A stretch of 64,000 bases of DNA from Phallusia mammillata (lineage: Eukaryota; Chordata; Ascidiacea; Phlebobranchia; Ascidiidae): assembly GCA_003260075.1 (NCBI GenBank), contig QLIY01000243.1, forward strand, positions 1 through 64,000, written 5' to 3'. The notes under the pieces were generated by a model. That model was not told the DNA's origin and did no database searches. It saw nothing but the letters and a program-made list of their open reading frames with translations. The stretch's first letter is position 1. Each line of letters opens with the position of its first letter. A program made the translations under genes and the position numbers. Of the stretch, positions 1 to 11,150 are shown piece after piece.

Positions 1-1300
1 TCAAATTATTTATGATTCCTGCAAAAAATATACGTTTTCTTTTCTATTATGCACATTGCATAACAAAGTATTATATATTGTATTGCATACCAAACGTGCA
101 TACATCATCACCAACCTTTAAATGCTTGTTTGCAGTATTTTCCTAATCTTCTCAATGGGTAACTTGTCCTACCCATCGCAGCCTTATATACCCGTGTGCC
201 CCTATTTTTAACGTTGCCCGAGGTGTATTAGGAGTTACGTAGCATCCTGTTTGCCCCAGGGCTTCATGTTGAAGGAAACCTGCATACGCTTTTGGGAAAC
301 AGCCTGCTACGTGTCAACGATTTTATAAAAAGACTTTCATATATTTTGAAACATTTTGACGTCAGAGTTCTGGAAAGTTAATTTTAGTTTACTTTGTTGT
401 TTTTCTTTGCTAAAATTGGACGTAGATTGCCGACAAGTATGTTTGTAATGTTTTTATATTTATCGAGAAATTCATTTTTTTTACAAGAAGATCAATCCTG
501 TACTATATTGGTTTCCAATTTTAAGGCACAATACTGTGACATGACTTAACGTGTGGATAAGTTTGCATCTATCTCTAGTGATAATTCTATGTTCACAAAT
601 AGTTGCAAGGATTTTCATAAGGTTGCATTAGGGTTTTTGCAACAACGTCTAATTGAAACAAAGCACTGAAGCTGTTGGGGATACTTTTGCTTCGCTGAAA
701 ATGCGTTATTGGTTTAGCATTCAGTTTAAAATTTACAAAGAAATATTGATGAATCAACTGAATAACCTTGGCAACATTTAGCATACTTTGTGTAGAGGCC
801 TTAATATAATGTTTGTCTCTGCCAACCAACCACACGCGTCTATAGCAACGGATTTCAAATTTTAAACCGCGCGCTTCATTAACCCCCTGGGGGCATTGTT
901 TGTGACGTCACGCTCACGTGCGAAACCCGCCATTCGAATGTCGGACAAACCTTCTTGCAGGGTTTTATTTACATATTTCGGCTATTTATAAATTTCGCTG
1001 TTGCTTTTGCGTTTGATAGTATTAATTTGGGCGTTTTGTTTGTGACGTCACAAAGGAAACGATGGAGACCGCTGTCTTGTGACGTGCTATTTTTGAATAA
1101 GAGTGCTTTGGAGAGTTACAGAAATGCTGCAAGTTATGTTGCGAACCGTTTTGGTGTTAATATGTTTGCGTTGACCTGGGTCCCATGTATGAAGCCAATA
1201 TTCTTGATTTTAAGCCTTGAAATGTGTTTGTGTTTTGCCACAACACAATTATCGTTCATTTAGATAACGATGTCAAAAGACATATGTCGACAGTTGAAAA
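1..1300 (-). other. Duplicated 5' flank of a cysteine-module gene (gene lies off the left edge)
   Basis: This stretch matches the upstream region of the minus-strand gene that starts at 7513. The shared parts are a 5'UTR donor context near 107-120, a TATA-containing block (about 150-330) and a distal block ending near 990 with a cttcttgcagggtttta motif. The spacing from TATA to ATG in the 7.5 kb gene is about 220 bases, so the matching start codon would fall a few tens of bases outside the window. I infer another family member to the left, transcribed leftward. No coding exon is visible inside this stretch. Confidence 0.55.
183..190 (-). promoter_or_regulatory. TATA box of the off-window family member
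   Basis: The minus strand reads TATATAAG in a block nearly identical to the TATA region at 7731-7738 and to the copy at 8842-8849. Confidence 0.5.
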
Positions 1301-1566
1301 ACATTTTAAATTACAATAAATTGTTGAGCTTCGTTTTCAAAATCGTTTCCTTGATACCGGATATGATGTTAACATCCAGGATGCCTCGAAGCGTTATGAC
1401 GTAGGCAAGGCTCTTCAAAACGATTACGCGAATATTAAAGCACATGTTTGAACACCTAATAAACAAAAGGTGTGGCCCAACGTACATTGGTAACACAATA
1501 AAAAAGATTTTTTTGTTTCACATGAGCCTTGCTATTTTTGTTTTTGAATATTCTTCAAAAGAAAAA

Positions 1567-3530
1567 AATCGATGCCAACAACTACCTAACGATAAAATCA
1601 CAATTTCTTTGCATCGTATGCTTTTCCGCATTGATAATACAAAAGTATTCTAAAACCCCAAGCAAATTTTTGTGCATCGAATTCATCAATCCGTCACGAA
1701 TCTCGTTTTGTGAACATTTGTTTCTAGCTAAATGTGTTTGTAAGCTGATGGTTTTGGTTTTAACAACAACAGAAAACATTTTTCGTTTCCAAACGGACAA
1801 TTATGCCACATACCCCCCCCCCCATCACGGTACTGGTATTGTTTTAACTTCTAAATAGATGTTTTAACGCATAGGTTATTTGTTGACGTCCTCTTGAAAT
1901 CTGTTGTAGATTCATAGACAACACGTGCGCACTAATTGCTCTATTTGACCGCCATTTTGTGTCGGAATCGTGGTCTGTGCAATGGCGGTGGAACAAATTG
2001 TCGTTCGCTAAGGGTTTTTTTTCGTAAAAAAGCTTTGTAAGAAACAACAACTGAACATCAGCAAGTATTTGGAAAAAAAATTTTTACGTTGTTTTGAAAC
2101 GTTTTTTTTTGTGGCCATTTACTTATTCCCAGCTTGTTGATCTTCGTTGTCAAAATTTCTACTTTAATGCCGGATGCGACGATTGCCCCCCCCCCTGATG
2201 GTTTTGGTTTTAACAACAACAGAAAACATTTTTCGTTTCCAAAAGGACAATTATGCCACATATAACCCGCCCCCCCCCCCCGTTGATTTATTTCTTCCAT
2301 GTCCGAACTTTTATGATATGGTCCACTAAACAGATTGCTCTAATTTTAAAGCTTACTTTAAAATGTTAAAACAACTCTACAATCGAAAGGTTGCGCCGAA
2401 AATACTGATGCCTTCCAGGAATATTTGACAATATAACAACGACTTTTATTTCGTTACAACACTTCATGTTGGTCAAACAAGAAATGAAATAAAACTAAAT
2501 TTATTTCTACGGATAACAAAATGTTTTTTTTAAAAAAACGCACCCTTTTTGCTGTCAAGCGTACGCTAGGCCCCCCCCCCCAATCGATGCCAACAACTAC
2601 CTAACGATAAAATCACAATTTCTTTGCATTGTATGCTTTTCCGCATTGATAATACAAAAGTATTCTAAAACCGCAAGCAAATTTTTGTGCATCGAATTCA
2701 TAAATCCGTCACGAATCTCGTTTTGTGAACATTTGTTTCTAGCTAAATGTGTTTGTAAGCTGATGGTTTTGGTTTTAACAACAACAGAAAACATTTTTCG
2801 TTTCCAAAAGGACAATTATGCCACATATAACCCGTAAAAACATCACGGTACTGGTATTGTTTTAACTTCTAAATAGATGTTTTAACGCATAGGTTATTTG
2901 TTGACGTCCTCTTGAAATCTGTTGTAGATTCATAGACAACACGTGCGCACTAATTGCTCTATTTGACCGCCATTTTGTGTCGGAATCGTGGTCTGTGCAA
3001 TGGCGGTGGAACAAATTGTCGTTCGCTAAGGGTTTTTTTTCGTAAAAAAGCTTTGTAAGAAACAACAACTGAACATCAGCAAGTATTTGGAAAAAAATTT
3101 TTTACGTTGTTTTGAAACGTATTTTTTTGTGGCTATTTACTTATTCCAAGCTTGTTGATCTTAGTTGTCAAAATTTCTACTTTAATGCCGGATGTGACGA
3201 TTGCATTCACGATGCCCCGAGGCGTTGATTTATTTCTTCCATGTCCGAACTTTTATGATATGGTCCACTAAACAGATTGCTCTAATTTTAAAGCTTACTT
3301 TAAAAAGTTAAAACAACTCTACAATCGAAAGGTTGCGCCGAAAATACTGATGCCTTCCAGGAATATTTGACAATATAACAACGACTTTTATTTCGTTACA
3401 ACACTTCATGTTGGTCAAACAAGAAATGAAATAAAACTAAATTTATTTCTACGGATAACAAAATGTTTTTTTTAAAAAAACGCACCCTTTTTGCTGTCAA
3501 GCGTACGCTAGGCAGCGGAAATATTTATAT
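1567..3530. repeat. Tandem duplicate with poly-C joints
   Basis: The block 2581-3530 is continuous. 1567-2570 contains the same sequence cut into four overlapping pieces separated by C runs at 1813-1823, 2186-2195, 2270-2281 and 2571-2581. Where the right copy has normal sequence (for example between 'tataacccg' and 'catcacggt'), the left copy has only C. The pieces overlap each other when laid on the right copy, which looks like an assembly effect rather than a true tandem repeat. No coding potential was recognised. Confidence 0.8.
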
Positions 3531-4430
3531 AGATAGCTGACATATTATTTACAATACGAGAACATTTGTTTCAAACATACTGTTGACTGGCCATGTTTCA
3601 TAAATTGGTCACATAAATTGCGTTTGCAATGTGTGGATTTTCTTTTCGTATGAGTTGCACAACGGTTATTTTACGCTACAACGTCACTACCACAAATCTA
3701 ATAAAAAGTAGATGTGGTAGTGTGATTTAATTCAAAATACTTAAAATTTGGCAAATAGTTTAATTTTCTGAAGTAAAAGTGGTGGGTTTTGATGCATATA
3801 GTGTATCCAAAGTTTTCTCTTAAAAAAATCGCCAATAGGTCTGATATGTTTGTGTTCAAGTCAAATGCTGCAGCAGACTTTTCAAGGTTTCATTTAAATC
3901 ACAAACAATCCCACAACCAAAATTGGCCGCCATTTTGTGCCCAAAAGAGAAAATGTACTCAAATTGACAGTTTGCTGCAACGACACTAAGGAAATCTAAT
4001 TGGTTAATGAAATGCATTTCATACCCAGCGAAGGAAATGACTTCAGTCTATGTACGTGAATAAAGTTTTAATTTTCCGATCATAATAAGGTTAGTTCCTT
4101 TGTTCCAGAATAATTCCTTTTACACGTTGTTCAAAAATTTCCAACCAACATTTTCCCATACGCTGTTACTTATACCTTTTGTAATATTGTAAGAAAATAA
4201 ATAAGAAGTTAAATTGTTAACAGAGTGACGACAATTTAATTGAAATTTGAAACGTGACAGGTTTCGCTAATGTTGTAACGTCTGTTTGGTGCAAGTACAT
4301 TAGCACGTTTTTTTATCAAGTTTTGTATCATGCTATGTATTGGTATTCTTCACACAACTTTTTTTTCTGATTGAGTGAAGACCCAAATCTGCAAACTGTG
4401 TGTCCTGATTTCGATAAAGTATAAAACCTC
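3531..4430. other. Intergenic, nothing recognised
   Basis: AT-rich sequence with no exon-like segment, RNA gene or repeat pattern that I could support. Confidence 0.5.
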
Positions 4431-4513
4431 CTTTTTCAAGGATGCAATGATTTTGTCCAAAAGTGTAATATAATTTGAATGCATAACACACAGCAACGAT
4501 TCAGCAGATTTGG

Positions 4514-4519
4514 TTTATT
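4514..4519 (-). terminator. Poly(A) signal of the 640-residue cysteine-module gene
   Basis: AATAAA on the minus strand, about 95 bases past the stop codon at 4614-4616. Confidence 0.6.
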
Positions 4520-4613
4520 TACAGAATACGAAGCAAGGATGTGCAAATGGATATTAGAAAAGGACAATTCAACAATCATTGTCAATGTTGTCAGCCACGT
4601 ATAAATTAAATTT

Positions 4614-7513
4614 CTAATCATCAGCTTCTTCGTTTTCGGAACCAGAACTAATTGGAGTTCCAAGAAGACCAAGAATTCCATGTTCTGGGTTGAAACCACC
4701 TCGCCTGGGTCCGAAAGGTCCTGGCCGTGGAACAAAACTACCGCGGTGAGGTCCGAATGGTTCCGGTTTTCCAACTGTAACACATGGTTGAGTTGCAACA
4801 TATGGTATGTTTGCGTTGAATTAACAGCATTTTGTACAATTTGAATTTGAAGGTTGTTTCAAATTGAAGTGTATATTCGAAACAGCAAGTCAAGATTTTA
4901 AAGGCATTTTTATGAAACTCACCTTTTGGGGCGCATTCCATCAAGCACTTAATACATTTTTTCTTTTCCATTTGTTCGCTTTCGGTAAGCGGAGGACACT
5001 GAAGACAATCGATTCTCGCTTGACGAATGCACTCTGCCTTATCGGTGCTGTTTCCTGCATCTGTATCACCTAAAAATTAATTGAAATTGTCACAATCTTC
5101 TGACACCACAGTTGATTGGGTTAATATAAAGTGTGCTCACCACATTCCTCTTTGACACATTTTCTGCATCCGATAGTAGCGTTGATCATCCTCATTCTGG
5201 CTTCCTTTGGTGTGGGACAACTAGCACAGTTTTCTTCGCTTCGCGCACATGTGATCACCTTCAATATTTTATGCAGGAATTCTTTTGGCTTGGAAAATCG
5301 ATCATGTGGGCGTCCTCGACCACTAAATGGCGATCGTCCGCGTCCACCAGAGAATGGTCCAATTCCTCCTGACATTGGTCGGGGCCCACCAGTTATTTGT
5401 GAAAGGAATCCAGCAACTGGTCCGTTTGATCTTGGTAAAAACTGTGTCATGCCAGACATTGGACCACGGCTACCTGATAATGGTCCGATCCCTCGTGACA
5501 TTGGTCGTCGACCACCTAAGATTGGTCCGATACCCCCTGACATTGGTCCGCGTCCAACAGAAAATGGTCCGATACCCCTTGACATTAGTCCGCGCCTACT
5601 AGAAAATGGTCCGATACCGCCTGACATTGGTCCGCGCCCACCAGAAAATGGTCCGATACCTCCTGATATCGACCCGCGTCCACCAGAGAAAGGTCCCACT
5701 CCGCCTGTCATTGGTCTGTTTTGTCTCGGCCTTTCAAAGCCTTGACCCATTCCTTGGGATATCAGTGGCACTATGGACTGGAGCAAACCGGGAAGACCTT
5801 CTTGGCCCAAGATTGATTCAAGACCGAAACCAAAGCTTTCCTCGTTAGATTCTTCTTCACTTTCATCGTCGTCATTATCTGTAATCGTCGAATATTTCAG
5901 TGAACAAAATCGACAAAGATTTCGTTTCTAATAATCACAACTTACGTTTTTTCGAACATTGTTTTAGACACGCAAAACATTTTTTCTTATTCATCTGCTC
6001 AGCATCACTCAGTGGAGGACACTCCACGCATTCTTGTCTTGCTTCGGCAATGCAGCTTGCGTCTTCTGTTTTGTTTGTTGACATTTCGCCTATAAAAGTT
6101 AACCATCAAATAAAATAAAATAGTAAACAAATACAAAGTAACAAAATCTATACTTTGTGTCATTAACTTACCGCATTCCTCAGTGACACAATCCTTGCAC
6201 TCTTTCTTTACGTTTTGCATCTTCTCTTTCATCTCCTTCATGTTTGGACAGTATTGCAACATCAAACATGTTTTATGGCAAGTACTTGACGGCTTTCGTC
6301 GTCTACGTGGTTTGTTAGCTGAAAGAGAACCTAAATATTGCAAACGTTTAGTTTGTGTTCAGTTTTTTGGGGGATATAGCACATTTGCGTCAACTTACCT
6401 CCAAACGTGTTGTAACCTGGACCCATGGGCCCACCAACGCTTCCTTGCCCTATATTCAAACCCATTCCGTTATTTCTTGTTCCAATGCCTGTCAAAAATC
6501 AAACAAGATTAAATAATTCATGAGTTTATAAGGATGTGTTTTTGTCCTTTTGTGTGTTTGGAAACGTTCTTACCTCCGAATGGTGTGGGTCGGACTCCAT
6601 TGCTAATCACTCCCCCTGGACCTCTGCGATCTAAATAAGCAGTAAATTTGCATTTTATTATAGTTACTATAAGAAAAGAAAGTAAATTTTTGTAACAAAA
6701 AGGAAAAGTTGTTGTAATTAAACGCTACGATTCTTTATCAGATTATTTTAGCACAGATTTTAATTGTTACCATGTTTGCGACATTGCATGAGACACGACG
6801 AGCAATTGATCACACGTTCCCTGTCTTTTGTGGGAATCGGAGGACACGAAGTACAATTTTCAAATGCTTCCCGGACACATTTCATCACAGCACGTCTGTC
6901 CAATGGATCGAGTTGACCTACAAAACATATTCTTTATTTTTCTCAACGCACAATGAACATTTTGCATTAAACGTTTCGAATCGTTTTGCCCAAGTTCTTG
7001 AGGAAATGTAGTTTCAGAATGTTAAAGCTTTGAATTCCACTCACCGCAACTGGCACGGATGCAGTCGCGACATTCCTTTCTGTCTTCTTTGGTCTCGTTC
7101 TTGATTTCTTGTCGACTTGGGCACTTGGTTGGACCGACGCAAGCTTTTATGCATGCCAGTTTACCACGGGACTCTCCACCTGTGTCTTCTGTGTTTGCTC
7201 CTGAATAATTGTTGGGTCTTCTTCCGCTCAGAAGAGCTTCCAACCCTGGAAAGTTTGGTGGCCCCCGTTGCGGAAACCCTAAACATAAAAGTTTGATTTG
7301 GACTGATTTGTGCAAAGCGTTTAAAATTACAACATCACAGAATTTTAGCAACTGTGATTCAACGTGAACCCTTTTTTACATTTTAATTAAACGTAGCGGC
7401 AAAAATTTTGTGTGTGCGAATTTTATCAAAATAGTTCGAAAATGTTGCTGAAACATTCAGTGTTTACCTTGTGCCACAACGAAAAACACGGCCAAAATCA
7501 CGTAGGACTTCAT
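4614..7513 (-). CDS. Secreted six-cysteine-module protein, gene A (10 exons, 640 aa)
   Basis: Not a family I recognise. Exons, 5' to 3': 7513-7468, 7278-7045, 6917-6771, 6630-6574, 6488-6399, 6330-6172, 6089-5946, 5878-5141, 5069-4923, 4774-4614. All junctions are GT-AG and all introns are phase 1, giving one frame of 1923 nt. Residues 1-16 are a signal peptide (MKSYVILAVFFVVAQG). Six modules follow, alternating type A (C-x3-C-x5-C-x16-C-x2-C-x4-C, ending CG) and type B (C-x7-C-x2-C-x13-C-x2-C-x3-C): A1 58-93, B1 in 94-142, A2 in 192-244, B2 in 245-292, A3 at the end of 293-538, B3 in 539-587. A3 is a variant, C-x6-C-x2-C-x16-C-x2-C-x4-C. Exons 4 and 5 encode Gly/Pro/Asn-rich linkers. Exon 8 adds an acidic stretch and 14-residue Gly/Pro/Ser repeats before A3. 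The last exon is a Gly/Pro-rich tail ending EEADD. Likely extracellular with three disulfides per module (inferred). Confidence 0.88.
5270..5730 (-). repeat. Coding minisatellite: 14-residue Gly-Pro-Ser repeats
   Basis: Inside exon 8 of gene A the protein repeats a 14-residue unit of the form GGRGPMSGGIGPFS about six times, with substitutions (GLMSRGIGPFS, RPMSRGIGPLS), then three looser copies nearer the cysteine module. The DNA period is 42 bases. The segment keeps frame and should be disordered. The sibling genes at 13.4 and 23.9 kb lack it. Confidence 0.85.
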
Positions 7514-7530
7514 TTTGCTTCTTTGTCGTA

Positions 7531-7705
7531 TCTTAAAAAAAATGTTTGTAATAAATAACTTTGTTTTAGTAATATCAATTTCTTTGCAGCTCTAGTCAAA
7601 GCGTAAATACATTTTTATGTTTACCTGTAACATATTGTATATTAAGTAACCATCATAACTAACCTTTAAGATTTGTTTCCAGTAGTTGTCTTAATCTTCT
7701 CAATG
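7531..7705 (-). other. Likely 5'UTR exon and leader intron of gene A
   Basis: A 5'UTR exon appears to end at 7664 (AAAG then gttagtt). The ATG exon begins after an AG at 7532-7533. The sibling gene at 13.4 kb has the same plan: a noncoding first exon, a short intron, then the ATG about 20 bases into exon 2. Confidence 0.45.
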
Positions 7706-7730
7706 GGTAACTTGTCCTAACCATCGCAGC

Positions 7731-7738
7731 CTTATATA
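7731..7738 (-). promoter_or_regulatory. TATA box of gene A
   Basis: The minus strand reads TATATAAG, about 220 bases upstream of the ATG at 7513 and about 70 bases upstream of the inferred noncoding-exon donor. Confidence 0.6.
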
Positions 7739-7853
7739 CCCGTGTGTCCTTATTTTTAACGATGCCTGAGGTGTAACGCATTAGAAGATACGTAGCATCC
7801 TGTCAGCCCCTGGGCTTCATATTGAAGGAAAACTGCTTACGTTTTTTGAGAAA

Positions 7854-7946
<93 letters not shown>
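7854..7946. repeat. Poly-G run, 93 bases (probable assembly joint)
   Basis: The homologous copy at 8950-9075 has about 110 bases of ordinary sequence here ('atagcctgttgcgtgtcaag' onward), so the G run replaces normal DNA. Confidence 0.85.
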
Positions 7947-7947
<1 letters not shown>

Positions 7948-8841
7948 GCACCAGGTCAAAATTAGACCTAGATCGCATACAAGAGCATTTGTGATGTTCT
8001 GATATTTTTCGACAACAAAACTGAATAAACGAGTATTACCTTGCCAGCAGTTTTGTTATAAATAATCGACGTTTCGACGTCCGATATACGAAACGACTTC
8101 ATCAGGATAATGGCATATCTATAGAAAGACAGTTTTTGTTTTTTTAAAGAATCTTGAATTAAGACACAATGTTGTAACATATCTTTACGTGTGAATAAGT
8201 TTGTACATTTCTGTAGTGATAACTACTTGAATGTTTATAGAGCTGCATTATGTTGTTTGTAGTCACTTCTAATTTAATCAAAGCATTAAAGCTGATGAAA
8301 TTGCATTCACTCAACTGCACGTGATTTATCAATCTAACATTTAACTTACAATAAGCAATTGGATGTTTGTGAATCACTTTAACATACGTGTCAGAACAAA
8401 ACATGTTGTATGTGGAAACCGTGTAATGTTTGCTTGGTGCAAACCACCTATTACGCGTCCATCGCAACGGATTTCAAACTTTGAACGCCGCGCTTCGATC
8501 AGCGCCTGGGGCATTGCTTGTGACATCACGGACACGTGCGAAAACCGCAACTCAAATGTCGGACAAACCTTCTTGCAGGGTTTTATTAACACATTTCGGC
8601 TATTTATGGGGGGGGGGCGCTCCAGGTTAAAATTAGACCTAGATCGCATACAAGAGCATTTTTGATGTTCTGATATTTTTCGACAACAAAACTGAATAAA
8701 CGAGTATTACTTTGCCAGCAGTTTTATTATAAATAATCGACGTTTCGACGTCCGATATACGGGGGGGGGGCAACCTTTAAGACTTGTTTCCAGTAGTTGT
8801 CTTAATCTTCCCAATGGGTAACTTGTCCTAGCCATCGCAGC

Positions 8842-8849
8842 CTTATATA
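8842..8849 (-). promoter_or_regulatory. Duplicate TATA block
   Basis: Same TATATAAG context as at 7731-7738, but with no exon 1 downstream on the minus strand, so probably not an active promoter. Confidence 0.35.
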
Positions 8850-9918
8850 CCCGTGGGCCCTTATTTTTAACGATGCCTGAGGTGTAACGGATTAGAAGAT
8901 ACGTAGCATCCTGTCTGCCCCTGGGCTTCATATTGAAGGAAAACTGCTTTCGTTTTTTGAGAAATAGCCTGTTGCGTGTCAAGAATTTCATAAAAGACCT
9001 TGATATATTTTGAACTATTTTGACGTCAGAGTCTTGGCAACTTAAATTTACTACAACTTAATTGTAGTTTTTTTGCACCAGGTCAAAATTAGACCTAGAT
9101 CGCATACAAGAGCATTTGTGATGTTCTGATATTTTTCGACAACAAAACTGAATAAACGAGTATTACCTTGCCAGCAGTTTTATTATAAATAATCGACGTT
9201 TCGACGTCCGATATACGAAACGACTTCATCAGGATAATGGCATATCTATATAATAAGACTGATTGTTTGTTTTTTAAAAAGAATTCTGATTTGATTACTT
9301 GGAAATTTGAGACACAATATTGTAACATATCTTTAAGTGTGAATAAGTTTGTACATATATGTAGTGATAACTACTTGAATGTTTATAGAGCTGCATTATG
9401 TTGTTTGTAGTCACTTCTAATTGAATCAAAGCATTAAAGCTGATGAAATTGCATTCACTCAACTGCACGTGATTTATCAATCTAACATTTAACTTACAAT
9501 ACGCAATTGGATGTTTGTGAATCACTTTAACATACGTGTCAGAACAAAACATGTTGTATGTGGAAACCGTGTAATGTTTGCTTGGTGCAAACCACCTATT
9601 ACGCGTCCATCGCAACGGATTTCAAACTTTGAACGCCGCGCTTCGATCAGCGCCTGGGGCATTACTTGTGACATCACGGNTCAGCGCCTGAGGTATTGTT
9701 TGTGACATCACGGGCACGTGCGAATACCGCAATTCGAATGCCGGACAAACCTTCTTGCAGGGTTTTATTAACACATTTCGGCTATTTATAACTTTGCGGT
9801 GAGCTTTTGATTTTGCGTTTCGTCGTAATAATTTGAGCGCGTTGTTTGTGACGTCACATAGGAAATGGTGTAGACTACTTTCTTGGGACATGTTTATTTT
9901 TGTCGTTTGAGCTATAGC

Positions 9919-10299
9919 CAGGGTTGCCATACCGTCCTTATTTCTAAGATTTGTCCTTATTTTCAAGGGCTATGTCTTAGAAAAGTTCATTGTCCTTTTT
10001 TCTAAGAAATGTCCTTATTTTTGACTTGAGTCCTTCTTTTGTCTTATTTTCAACAATTACTGGTCAAATCCCTGCTACAAGTAAAAGTAAATCTAGACCT
10101 GAGTTGTTGTGAGATGCATAAAGTATTTTCTACGAACAAGAAGTGACTGAAACAGATTGTTTCTGGCCAAAATATTGCATGTGATATGTCACGGCTCGTA
10201 TAAATGCAAAGATTTGTTCAAAAACGTTTGTTTTGTTGCATATGAAAATTTAATTTTTCGGTTGTCCTTATTTTTGGTTTTAAGTCGATGGCAACCCTG
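9919..10299. mobile_element. hAT-like non-autonomous element
   Basis: The ends are inverted repeats CAGGGTTGCCAT and ATGGCAACCCTG. The interior is rich in 'gtccttatttt' motifs and has no transposase ORF. Flanking 8-mers (gctatagc and cataatgg) do not match, so the target duplication is lost or the ends are slightly off. Confidence 0.55.
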
Positions 10300-10404
10300 C
10301 ATAATGGCAAACACAAAAACTGAACATATTTTGGACAGATATAACCGATTATCAATACGATCGAAGCATTTTAATCGATGTCAATTTCGTTTAGGTTCTA
10401 TTGT

Positions 10405-10669
10405 NAAACCCGAATCGTTTTGGAGAAGCCCGTTTAGACCCGAAAGTTTGCTTGACAGACCTATAATAAAGAAGAAACACATAATGGACAATAGTAGAAA
10501 ATGCCTTTGAACAAGCAGTTTAGGGATGTTGAGCATTAGGTTATATCCAGTAACTAGCTGCTTAGCTCGGTAATTTACATTAAAAAAAGTCAGGCCCGAA
10601 TTTAGCCCGTTTGTAACAGAACCTAAGCCCGAACCCGACCCGAAAAGACCGGCCCGACTTATAACTCTG
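10405..10669. mobile_element. Partial hAT-like element of the 30.56 kb family
   Basis: Contains the phrases 'agaagcccgtttagacccgaa' and 'gaacccgacccgaaaagaccggcccgactt' and ends in 'ataactctg'. These are the reverse complement of motifs in the element at 30563-30918. A single N lies at 10405 and the left end could not be fixed. Confidence 0.45.
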
Positions 10670-10940
10670 AACTCAAGAGTCAGTGAAAACACGTTTTCAA
10701 TTCCCAATGATCATCTCCCTATTTTTAACTCTTTGCCCTATTTCCATAGAAATTTCCCACATGTCCACTTTTGTCAATGGCCCTCAACTTCGCCATATGC
10801 CCTCAACACCTCTATCTAGCAAACGGTTAATTTCAATCTGCCTCATGGCAGCAGCCCCACCTGGCGGGTTTACACTGCTCAAGAGCAATCACGCGAGGCG
10901 ATAAACAGCTACCCGACTCGTGCTGTAGCAAAGCGCCAGG

Positions 10941-11082
<142 letters not shown>

Positions 11083-11150
11083 AGGAGGCATTTAACTCCA
11101 TCTACACGCCCCACTTAACGGATGACAGTCAACCCCCGTTATATGAGTAA

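Larger units (their letters stand above)
7650..9910. repeat. Repeated copies of the gene A 5' flank
   Basis: Two flank copies are laid in tandem. The TATA block occurs at about 7655-7853 and 8771-9065. The block beginning 'gcaccaggtcaaaattagacctagatcgcata' occurs near 7948, 8622 (partial) and 9075. The block ending in 'cttcttgcagggttttattaacacatttcggctattta' occurs at about 8400-8607 and 9500-9790. Joints are poly-G (7854-7946, 8608-8617, 8761-8770) or a single N at 9680. The second copy is uninterrupted across the first poly-G. No exon was recognised here. Confidence 0.75.

Noticed and set aside
955-1263. 102-aa plus-strand frame with hydrophobic stretch
   Set aside because: Lies in flank sequence that is repeated at 8.5 and 9.7 kb, where the frame is not kept.
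5131-5745. 204-aa plus-strand frame rich in PPDIGPRPPENGPI
   Set aside because: Antisense shadow of the Gly-Pro-Ser repeat exon. The minus-strand frame has splice sites, cysteine modules and sister genes.
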